Source: Nepenthes gracilis (taxonomy: Eukaryota; Streptophyta; Magnoliopsida; Caryophyllales; Nepenthaceae). From it: a stretch of 64,000 bases of DNA. The notes beneath the pieces are model-generated. The model searched no databases, was not told the DNA's origin, and saw only the letters and a program-made list of their open reading frames with translations. Numbering within the stretch: position 1 is the first letter of the stretch; each line of letters starts with the position of its first letter. Shown here piece by piece: positions 54,431 through 64,000 of this stretch. The stretch lies in the NCBI GenBank assembly GCA_033239525.1, contig BSYO01000009.1:11367299-11431298 (forward strand), written 5' to 3'. A program made the translations under genes and the position numbers.

Positions 54431-57400
54431 ATATCTTTTAATAGTTAGCAAATTTCTAATCTTCTAATATATAACAAAGATTATTAATCAATAAATTATA
54501 TGATAAATTTACTTAGTATATTCATTTATAATAAATTAATTAATCAAATTCAAGTTATGATTGTTTGATTTATAATCGGTTAAAGTAGCAAAAAATATTT
54601 TTTTAATGACTGGGATTATTTAAATTATCGTGATAATAGTTAGTTTTATTTTTTTATTAATTTCACAATGCAAAATATTTTATCCATAAAAAATAACATA
54701 AATATTGTTATTATAAGAAAATCTAAAGCGTAATTTTAATTTTCAAAGTAAGGGATGTAATTATATTTTTGAATGTATAAAACATATTTTATCATTTTAG
54801 TACCTTACATAAAAATTAAATAACTAAAATGAAATAAATATTTAAAATAAAAATAAATTAATTATAAGTTGTATTAAAATTTTGTAACTTACTAAATGCA
54901 TATATTTATATTTGTAAACAAAAAATAATATTTTCAAAATTATGAATTGTAAATAAATAAGTAATATTTAAAAAATTATAGAAAATCTTAGTTTATAGAT
55001 ATTAGAAATTTCTAAGAAATATCTTTTTGTTATTTTTTTATGTTCTTTTAATATTTAATTTAAAATTTTAAAAAATAAAAAGTTTTATCTTTTAGAGTTT
55101 TATAAATGAAAAATAGGCAAATTTAAACATATATATTTTTAAAAATAGCATTAATTTTTAATTTATCAAACAGGCCCTAAACAACTAAATTTTCTAAATT
55201 GACAGCTGTCACAAATATTTTTTTTTTTTTTTTCTTTTAGCCGGTTGATGATGCCCTAGCCGCTGGTGTACTTAGTCACGGTTGACTGCTTGATCCCAAG
55301 TTAAAAACAGTGCATGTGTGGTGGTTGAATGGTGTGAAGATTATCCTTCTTGTCGCCCCTTACCAGGACGTGAGAAAACCCGACACCAAAAGAACTCACA
55401 ATTGACAAGGTAATTAGTAGTTAGTTGAGCCACAGATAATAAATTTTATTCAAGATTAGGGACAAAAAAACAGATTTGGGAGTGAGGTGAAGTGGTTCAG
55501 CACTGATATAAGCATCACCAATATGAGCTATTGATATCAATCCCATTACTTGTTGGATACAGTATATAGCTGAGTTTATAAATAATACCTATATTAGAAG
55601 TTATATGAGCCAAGATTTTAGAGCCAGTCATCTACTCAAGATCATTGTTATTATTAATAGAAAGAGTTGAAAGAGTTTCGAGAATGACAACAGCTTGATA
55701 GGTTTAATGAAATTGATGTTGATACTTAAGAACTTCCTAACTAATCTCTTTTGCAAATTCGGCACTTGCGAGGATCACCATTGGCACCATTATAAGATTG
55801 TGAGGTTTGAGATTTTTTTCCCAAGAGCCTCTTTATTTTGGAAAAGAATGTTTGATTTGAGTAGGTTGCAATCTCTCCTCTATGATTGCCATAATACCAT
55901 CTTATCTATCTGTTGCTATAGAAGGCGACATGTGTGCTGAGTTCAAGTGTATGCAGATGAAATCTTCACAATTGTAGAACAACTTCAGCATTTGCCATGG
56001 AGGTTTTAGCATGGTATGAACACTTCAACATATTAGGCTCATAAGCCGTCTTAAAAAGATAAAACCTTCACTGTCATCCGACGACTTTACAAACTATCAT
56101 GAGTATGCTCTAAATTATTGTAGGCAGTTGTATAAGAACAGGCTTGAAGACTTGCGCATACAGAAAATTTTTTGACGCAATTGAATTTCTGATTCTTGAG
56201 AGCACTACTCATGTGTCTGGATGAATACTGTCCAAATTTTGGCAGCAAAGTCCAAGAATATGACTAGTCCAATAGCCTATTCAGTAAGATGTTTACTGAA
56301 AATTATTATTATTTTTTTCAGTACAAACTCTCTTTAAGCTTCAACACGACGAATCCAGGCGCAAGGAAGTCTAGCTCTTGGCTGTTTGAAGAGGCTATTA
56401 GTTAGGAAAATCTGAGAGCCATTGACAATTAGGGAGCTGACAGGGGCAGTTCTTATAGTAATCGATGGAGCCTTTGATCATGTTGCCCAATAAATATTAT
56501 CTAATGCTAGCAAAATTTACCTCAGGAATAACATTCCTTGCAAATTGTACATTTCAAAATAGCGGAGGATAACTTAACATCTGCCAACTTGATCAGATGC
56601 ATGCAAATTGATGTTTTTTCTAACTTGGGTAGGAAATCAAAGAATATGACAATACAAATCTACGTATTCCTAGCTCAATTAATAGATAAAATCGTTATGG
56701 TGAAAGATAAAAAATCTACAATCCAAATATGACATGCCTAAACCAACATGAGGCGCAAGTTGTAACCCCTGCAACTATGCATACCTGTGCATCCAAGTCC
56801 ACGATTCAATGCCACTGCTATCACTACTGATGGCGTGACTCAGTGCCGGTGCGGCAAAATGTACACCTCTGTCTGTCATCCCACCGATCCCCAAGCACAA
56901 CCTGAAGATATAGAGCCATGCCAAGCACAAAACCTGTCATGCTAGATCAAGTCACCGCTAGTCTCTTAGACAACATCAAGGACGTTGAGTAGAAGGTATC
57001 ATCTAATCTTCTCAACCACCGTCAACTGGTAGCATAGAGCATACTCTTTCATCCTTTTAACTCAGGATAAAGCCTGAGTTGCAATTACTAAAAAAAAAAA
57101 AAAAAAAAAAACCCAAAAAAGCAGGACTACTGAATTCCATAAAATGATTTGAGATCTTATTGAAATTTCAAATGTTTGCCCAAAGATTGGTCTATATGAC
57201 CTTATTGTTGACACATCTTCACAATAACTACCACTAGTAATGGCTGCTCCTACCAACTCAAGCAGATTTTCTGAAACTCCTAAATCAAAATTCTTCCAGC
57301 ACCGGATGGCCCCAGAGAAAGGCCAAACAAAAGCAAACATTTATATAATTGACAATTCTATAAACAGAGGGAAAGAACTTACATGCCATTCATCTGTACA

Positions 57401-57478
57401 TACAAACTACAGACAAGATGTTTGACTAAAGAAACGTTAGGGTCAGCTTGAACCAGCCTAATTCTATCAATGCAAATT
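54431..57478. other. Unclassified intergenic DNA, AT-rich, with a 22-base A-run
   Basis: 54430-55190 is extremely AT-rich. 55690-56400 has scattered gag-like composition but no motif I can defend. A run of 22 A at 57090-57111 could be the tail of a retroposed sequence on the plus strand, but I see no reverse transcriptase. The end (57120-57478) is probably the 3' UTR and downstream flank of the IBTK-like gene. Confidence 0.35.
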
Positions 57479-57715
57479 TTAACAAGGCCGCTGGGACTGG
57501 TCTGTTACCAGCTTGACATTGCTGTAGAAGCGCCTCAGATCCTTCATGGCCTTCTCTTCAATCTGTATTGAACGAATTGATGAGGGTGAATTGACCTCAG
57601 GTTTGAACCACCGGTTTTGTCCTGAGGAGTCAGATGGTGAGCCCTGGCCCGTACAAACTGAGAATCCAGCAGTTTTGGTTTTTGGACTCTGTGAAAGAGA
57701 CTGCGGCCATTTTTC
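57479..57715 (-). CDS. IBTK: IBTK-like last exon with stop
   Basis: 237 bp including TAA (57479-57481). Starts E-K-W-P-Q-S-L-S-Q-S after acceptor aaaagcag. Holds N-R-W-F-K-P-E and S-S-I-R-S-I-Q-I-E-E-K-A-M-K-D-L-R-R-F-Y, the usual C-terminus of the family. Confidence 0.88.
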   Translation of the reverse strand, partial: EKWPQSLSQSPKTKTAGFSVCTGQGSPSDSSGQNRWFKPEVNSPSSIRSIQIEEKAMKDLRRFYSNVKLVTDQSQRPC

Positions 57716-60197
57716 CTGCTTTTAGAGCACACAGTCGCAGATTAAAATTACTAAGAATCGCTAGGAAGTTACAGAAATAAAGAGATGCACAACCGTCATG
57801 CTCAAAAAATAAAATAATATAATACTTCTGTATGCAGATCCTTGCAAATGCAGCAGCATTCCAAGGAGCATATCATACCAGAGAGTTGTACAGATGTTTG
57901 AATGAGGATCTAAGTTTGTTTACCTGAACTATTACAATTTAAGTTGATATTTTCACTTCTTAGACGGTCCTGAGGTCTGCTTAGGGACACCTAGGGCTAA
58001 CTTCTAGTTTGGATGATGCACAATTTCTCCCAGGCAGCCTAGGAAATTTGTACATCTTTCATTGAAGAAAAATATGCTTGCTTACCCTCAAAGGGAGAAT
58101 GAGAAAGAAATTTGTATAATACCTGCTGAAGTTGAATGTCTCTAAGAGATGGCCGAGAAAGAAGAGGTGGTGTTCCAGAAGCAGACCAAGGGGGTGTGCT
58201 TTTCTCTCCATCACAGCTCTGAGCTGTGGGAAGTGAGACCACAGGTATTGGACTAGAAGGTAGAAATGAACTTAACAAAACCTTTGAGCTGCTTCCATCC
58301 TCAAAAGAAAGTTCTTCGATCTTATCTTTGCTCTTAGCTACCAAATTTTCCTTTGTGTTCCGTTGCTCATCTTGGATCTCGCGAAGAGAAGCAGAAACCT
58401 TTGAAATCTTAGCCCCACCCCAAGCAGGGCCATCACTTTTCGGTGGAGGAGAGATAACCCCCTTCGGGATCTCATCAAGCCCGCCAGTCAAAAACATAGA
58501 GAGCCCCCCTTTCCTGCTCTTCTTCTTTGATGCCACTGACAGTGAACCCTTAGCCAAGTCTGAATAGTCTTTTCTTTGGGAGCAAAAAGTAGATTCCTGG
58601 GAGACGCTCACTAAGGTAGCATCAGATCCTCTCACCCCCTATTAACACCACAATTTAAAATGCTTTATAACCTAAAAAATCTTCATATCAATTACTTAGC
58701 CAAAAATAATGTCAAACTTAATATGTAGTGTAATCCAACCGTTGAAGGATGAAAAGAACTAAGTTTTACAACTCACCAAGATGAAGCAGAGACACAAATA
58801 AATTCAAAATAGAGAAAAGGCAACCTTAACCACAACAATGATCGTTCAAAATGTGAGATATCCTTAGGTATGCTGCAAGAACACAACTTTGATCCTATCT
58901 AAGCATAATGTGTACTGATCTTATCCATAAAAAAAGAAATTGAAGTTGCTAGAAGGTGCCAAAGAAGATTGTTATGGCCCTAGATGATTTAGCCAAAACC
59001 ATCTAGTGATGAGAGAAAATGGTGTCAAACTGCCCTTTGTCAAACACACACATCCCACCCGTTAAAACTGAGGGGAAAAGCCACAACATAAAATACAAAA
59101 TGGAGCATGATAATTGTCTCCCTTACTGGCATGGTCGTGGACAAGATAGCATCACCATTCTGACAAGGTAAAAGATGCTAAATACCACAATGCCATATGC
59201 AGTATAAGTATTTTAATGTTGCATTTATAGAAGATTAGAAGACGGAATGGCATGTAAGGTGGTTGAAATACTTATAACATAGGCCAAATGAAGTAACTAT
59301 AAGAAATGCTGTGTTGGTTGCGGTAGAAGGAAGAAAGTGAGAGATTGACCTGGCAAAGCTTGAAAATGAGCTGAAATCACTACCACTTTCTAATGATGTT
59401 GCACTAAATTGAGTGGAACAGTAAAAAGGATTTATATAGATTAAAAGCCATTATTGTTGTTGCTGTGCAGTTGTGGATCTCACATTTGTAAAAACATAAA
59501 GAGGCACAATGAAACTAACTTGCTGCTCTGAGACTTCAGAAAATCCGACATCCAAAGAATCATCCAAAGAATCTTTAATATTTGATTCCATTTCACTCTC
59601 ACCATGACCAAATGTCACTTCCGCTTGAGATGCCTTCTGTTTGATCTTCCTTTGCTTTCTTGACATCTCCAATTTTTTACCCCCTTTTCCATCATTTTGA
59701 ACTGAGGTAGATGCCACTACTTTGGTTTCTGCAATAGGAACACCCAGCTTAGCAAGCGAGTTCTCAAGTGCTGACCTTGTGTGAAGCTTTGCGATCTGCT
59801 GGTTATCAAGGATATGACCCTTCAGCTGCTTGGCTTCAAGAACCTCTATCTGCTGCAACTTTTTTCGCAAGGCTCGCACTTGCTTGCTGTTTACATGATT
59901 ACCATCATCCATGGGTTGCAGAAAACTATGTGATGTCTTGTTAGCTACTTTCTTTGATATAGTTCTAACAGAGGGGTCGTCTCGAGTCCTAGGGAACTCA
60001 CTGTCACTATCGTCCTCCTCACTGTTTATGATAGCAGGCAAAGTAGCTGTAGGGGTAGGAAGTCGGCGGTTGCTCCATGGTTCTAAAGACTTCATATCCA
60101 GCAACTTCTCAAGTTGAACTAATATATCCAGTGAAGCACTTGCAAGGGCATGTGATGACACTGTAAAAATATAGTCAAGGTTCCGGACAACAATCTC
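57479..60197 (-). CDS. IBTK: IBTK-like gene (RCC1/ankyrin/BTB protein), last three coding exons
   Basis: The joined exons give 476 C-terminal residues in frame, ending with a TAA. Plant genes annotated as 'inhibitor of Bruton tyrosine kinase' encode large proteins with ankyrin repeats, RCC1 repeats and BTB domains. They have a conserved low-complexity C-terminus, the part seen here. Recognised blocks are V-V-R-N-L-D-Y-I-F, R-R-L-P-T-P-T-A-T, S-K-Q-V-R-A-L-R-K-K-L-Q-Q-I-E, G-P-A-W-G-G-A-K, S-L-R-E-I-Q-D-E-Q, F-L-P-S with P-I-P-V-V, and S-I-R-S-I-Q-I-E-E-K-A. Function in plants is not well defined; a role in ubiquitin ligase complexes through BTB is only an inference. All splice sites are usable and no stop interrupts the exons. 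Confidence 0.85.
58123..58638 (-). CDS. IBTK: IBTK-like exon (second from last)
   Basis: 516 bp, 172 codons, phase 0 at both ends. Starts G-V-R-G-S-D-A-T after acceptor aatag and ends L-R-D-I-Q-L-Q-Q before donor gtatta. Contains K-K-K-S-R-K-G-G-L-S-M-F-L and the G-P-A-W-G-G-A-K motif conserved in the plant family. Confidence 0.88.
59520..60197 (-). CDS. IBTK: IBTK-like exon (third from last)
   Basis: 678 bp, 226 codons, starting E-I-V-V-R-N-L-D-Y-I-F after acceptor tttgcag and ending S-E-Q-Q before donor gttagt. Contains N-S-E-E-D-D-S-D-S-E and a K/Q-rich helical stretch K-Q-V-R-A-L-R-K-K-L-Q-Q-I-E that should form a coiled coil. Confidence 0.85.
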
Positions 60198-63100
60198 CTG
60201 CAAAGGTATTGTCATATGTCAGCTAATAGAATTGAAACAGTAAATATGAACATAGCAATGTATGACTATTGAATTCAAAACAGAGTCTATTATGCAGCTA
60301 GCTGAAACAAGAACGATTCTTGACCATTTCCAATGGAGATTCAATCAAAAGCTGGTACCAACAGATTTTCAGACAAGAAAAAACACAATAATTTACAGAA
60401 AACCAAAAAATGTATATTACAAGCAGTATAGTCATGCTCAGGACAGCAGAAGACAACAATAAAATGGCAAGTTCATGCCTTAAGGAGACAAATAAGACAA
60501 TCAAAATATGAATTCACTGCAATCATAAGTATTGTTATTGTTACCCATTTGAGTTCCCCCTTTGCAACTAGACATATATTTTGAATGAAAATTCCATTGA
60601 ATTAGTGGATTTTTCTTGAAAAGTGCCCACCAAGACAGGTAAGTATTTGTCCTTCATTCTTTATATAATTTCCGCAATAAGGGCAAAGGTTTACAATGCC
60701 AAACAAACAATGCCTCTCTCTAAGGTGTTAGATAATTCCCACCCCAATCATCCAGCCAGCAACATTCACCAGGCTGTCCCATCTCAGAAAAAGGAAACAC
60801 AAATCACCATCACAATAGCAGGTGGAAGAGGCTATTACTGGCCCTTACAATGTGCAGGCAATGTAATCCAGACACAAAAAGCTGGCAACACTGGGAAACT
60901 TTTCAGCAACAGTTCCGAATTTTTTTATTTTTTTAACAGAATAGTAAAGCTTTCAGAAACTGGAGGATACATATTTCACTATGCTGTTTTGGTTGAAAAC
61001 AAAGAAAAAAATAAGAGGAAAGTAAACCCTAAATTTGAATCCAGTAATCAAATCTTTCCCCTTCACTGTCACTCCTCTCTATCTTGTGATTCCAACTCTC
61101 ACTTCTTGGCAAGTTCATCACCAATGGCATCACCAACTGACCACAGTTATGAGCACATTCTGGTCTTGCTCTCGCTTCAGTTCTTGCTCTCCCTATCTTC
61201 CTTCCGGATATCTAAAAGTGTCACTGTCAAGCTAGAGGTCAATTGGTAGTTGTGCTAATGCCTCCAATATAATAACCTTCATCTCTCCCTTGCGTATGCA
61301 GTTCATCGTTGGTCTAATCCTATATGAGGTTAGGTTGAAACATATTAAGAAGGACCATGGGTTGATTCTCAGGTTTAACATGACACGGCTTTGTTCTGCT
61401 TCTGAAGTTGATTGATGATAGAATCACCGAGATAATATACTTCCACATACATCTATATTTAAAACTATAGATTCATACACATATTAAAATCTATTTCGGT
61501 ATTTCTCGGTGTTTCTATTTCATATAATTTGGTAAATGCTGTTTTCCTATTCTTGTATTATACAGTTTCCCATTTTCCATTTTAATTTCCATTTTACATA
61601 GACATAGGTAGTAATTACAGTGAACGCAGAAGCATGAACTACAGGTGTCACCCAACAATGGTTCTAGAGACCATTATATCTGCTTTCTCACATGGCAATA
61701 TTTTGAGCCTTACAAGAGTGTAGTTCTCACTGTAGTGCAGTTCTTATACATCGTAATTCCAAAAGACTAGTACAATACAAATGGGGCACGGAGCTGTGAA
61801 ATTCAATTTTTTTCCATTTTTCCTACTTTTTTTTTCTCTTAATCCTTTCTTCCTTCCCTCCTCCCTCTCTCTGCTTCCAACAGGAAGGTGCAGATGTATA
61901 AAGATACGAGAAAATTCCAAGTCATTCGAGAGTGGACTAGCTGCCCACTTGAGAGTAAAATAGGAGGAGAAGGAGATAGCTGAGAAGGAAAGAGAAGAAT
62001 AAAGAGGTGGGAATTCAGTCAAATAAAAGAAATGAGGGAATCAGTGATACATCACAAAGGTTTTTCTCAATTCATAACCTGCCATATAAGCAATGATTAC
62101 CTGGGGTATGAATGCATAGACTTAAAAAAAAAAGTAAGAAACTAATTCCATCTTAAAATGATAACTAATCATTTGCAAAACACTGTAAAATTTAAATAGA
62201 GAATAGAAAGTAAAATTTTGAAAATTTAGAAAGAATAGGAATCTTAGTCCTAGAATTTGGACACAAAAATCCTCCTAAAATATGCCTTACAAAGCAAGAT
62301 GATGTCTCCATCTTTGCTTTTCCAAAAGAAAAATAGTTTCGACCATTCTTAAGGGATGCAGAAAAAGCAAAACTATTATTTGCTAGTTCGGTGACAAATA
62401 ACCTTGAAATCCTTCAAACTAATTCCATCTTGAAATGGTAACTAATTATTTGCAAAACACTATAAAATTTAAATAGATAACAAAAAGTAAAATTATGAAA
62501 ATTTGGAAAGAACAGGAATCCCAGTCCTAGGATTTGGACACAAAAATCCACCTAAAATATGCCTTACAAAGCAAGATGATGTCTCCATCATTGCTTTTTC
62601 AAAAGAAAAATAATTCCGAGCATTCTTAAGGGATGCAGAAAAAGCAAAGCTATTATTTCCTAGTCCGGTGACAAACAACCTTCAAATCCTTCAAACTCAT
62701 TCCATCTAAAAATGGTAACTAATTATTTGCAAAACACTATAAAATTTAAATAAATAACAGAAAGTAAAATTCTGAAAATTTGAAAAGAACAGGAATCCCA
62801 ATCCTAGGATTTAGACACAAAAATCCTCCTAAAATATGCCTTACAAAGCAAGATGATGTCTCCATCATTGCTTTTACAAAAGAAAAATAGTTCCGAGCAT
62901 TCTTAAGGGATACAGAAAAAGCAAAGCTATTATTCCCTAATCCGGTGACAAACAACCTTCAAATTCTTCAAACTAACGAGAAACTTCTAAATAGAAAAGT
63001 CATACTTATAGTTTCACAAATGCAGAAAATTTTCATTTTTCGTAAGGCAATACATCAAGTTTTGCATTTGGTATGAGGAAAGCCGGCATATAAGAGGTTA

Positions 63101-64000
63101 GAGAACCTAGTAACTATGAGATGAGATTATAAAATAGCCATTCACAAATTTAAAATCACCCTGGTTTTAGTGGTCAAGTCTTTCTACCCCTATTAATGGA
63201 TAAGCATTCAAGCACAAAAAGGGTGCCAAAATATACAGATGTTTTACACGGAACTAACAGGCAAACATGATGAACAAGAGTGCAAATGCCATGCTGAATG
63301 GTGAAGCTAGGACATTAAGTGTTCGCAATTACTTGTACCTCAATAACAAATTCATAAGATATTTATTAGCTTGGAATTGGATAGTTAGAGGGGAAATCTT
63401 ACCAATTAATAGTTATTTTTTTCAATAGAACTAATCATTAAATGTTATATAAAACATTTCAATAAATCACAAAACCAAATTAATACATCTTCGATAATTT
63501 TGGACATGTTTTCTTATTTTGGAACAGCTTCATGATCAGTTCTTTTATTAGCTAGACTTCACAGTTATTTTTGGAAAATTTTTTGGAAAATTCTTTAAAT
63601 ACTTTACAGTTATTTTATTGGCAAGACTTTCTTTCTGTTTAGTTGCTGCCTCTGCTAAGTGCATTAGAACTGCTGTACAGAAAAACCTGTAATGGATGAT
63701 TTTTCTGTAATTTTTTAAAACAATATGTTTGCCTGACTACTAAGAAACTTGAAGAAAAGAAAGTGCTAAGAAAGAATAAAGTATGACTTCTAAAATTGGG
63801 GGAAAAGGGAAAGGGAAATGTGGTAGAATTAAGAAATGAGACGGGAAATGTCACCATTTGCCCTTACCAGCATGTTTCACTCTCAAACTCAATTGAGCTT
63901 TTCACTCTATCAATAAAATGTTATCTAACATGTAATAGAACATACAAGGCCGTCTGATCCCACTCAGCACCATGTCATTCCACCACTGGCAACATTAATA
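60198..64000 (-). other. Intron of the IBTK-like gene, running past the right edge
   Basis: I find no further exon upstream on the minus strand, so the intron appears longer than 3.8 kb. ORFs such as 60623-61249 (plus, 208 codons) have no recognisable domain. The only clear structure is the 277-bp triple repeat at 62141-62971. A short or diverged exon could have been missed. Confidence 0.5.
62141..62971. repeat. Three tandem copies of a 277-bp unit
   Basis: Units at 62141-62417, 62418-62694 and 62695-62971 share every landmark at exactly 277-base spacing (for example tatgccttac at 62281, 62558 and 62835). Copies 2 and 3 are the most alike. Each keeps a minus-strand open stretch of about 60-70 codons with N-N-S-F-A-F-S and S-C-F-V-R-H-I-L-G-G-F-L. 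I know no matching family. Confidence 0.9.

Noticed and set aside
57090..57111. A-run as the tail of a LINE
   Set aside because: No reverse transcriptase or endonuclease motif was found upstream, so the run alone is not enough.
60623..61249. 208-codon plus-strand ORF in the IBTK intron
   Set aside because: Composition resembles translated intron, with no motif, and it opposes the host gene. Probably chance.
62141..62971. Triple repeat as a CRISPR-like array
   Set aside because: The units are 277 bp with no spacers and the genome is eukaryotic. It is a plain tandem repeat.

Overview
This is a piece of a plant nuclear genome, almost certainly a seed plant with large, transposon-filled introns. 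The evidence is split genes with GT-AG introns, plant-type Ty3/gypsy and Ty1/copia retrotransposons nested in one another, a PIF/Harbinger DNA transposon, and two recognisable plant genes. The species cannot be named from sequence alone. There is no bacterial or organellar signature.

Two host genes are visible, both on the minus strand. The first is a SYP13/SYP132-type syntaxin (Qa-SNARE). Exon 1 (codons M-N-D-L-L-S) lies at 51209-51226, but exon 2 lies at 8141-8242, so the first intron is about 43 kb. Exons 3 and 4 follow at 7889-7945 and 7675-7723. The rest of the gene is beyond the left edge, because intron 4 also holds at least 7.4 kb of retrotransposons. The second gene is the 3' part of a plant homologue of the inhibitor of Bruton tyrosine kinase (RCC1/ankyrin/BTB family). 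Its last three coding exons are at 59520-60197, 58123-58638 and 57479-57715, and its upstream exons lie past the right edge.

About 87 percent of syntaxin intron 1 is three primary insertions. They are a 5.0-kb Reina-like chromovirus (9027-14046), a 28.4-kb nest built on a second Reina-like element (15227-43672, perfect target duplication aatag), and a 4.0-kb PIF/Harbinger element (46484-50501, TSD taa). Inside the nest, a Tat-lineage gypsy element with an antisense accessory ORF (15458-26964) sits in the left LTR. A copia element (28586-39949) sits in the pol region, and a solo LTR (41693-43615) sits in the right LTR. The copia element is itself split by a Tekay-like fragment (28935-34396) and by another solo LTR (37051-39211). 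Removing these layers leaves roughly 5.5 kb of ordinary intron.

Intron 4 (1-7674) holds the 3' end of a Tekay-like element, namely integrase/chromodomain remains followed by a 2.5-kb LTR. This is interrupted by a 3.2-kb solo LTR (3533-6739) and, at the left edge, by an LTR of the same family as the one at 31822-34396.

The PIF/Harbinger element carries a decayed Myb/SANT-like gene and the captured 5' UTR plus first exon of an RBP45/47-type RNA-binding protein gene. It has no recognisable transposase. Between the two host genes (51.5-57.5 kb) lie the syntaxin promoter side, a decayed copia pol and unclassified AT-rich DNA. The large first intron of the IBTK-like gene visible here contains a 3 x 277-bp tandem repeat (62141-62971).

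All boundaries and families were read by eye from motifs, LTR pairs and target duplications. Nothing was searched against a database.
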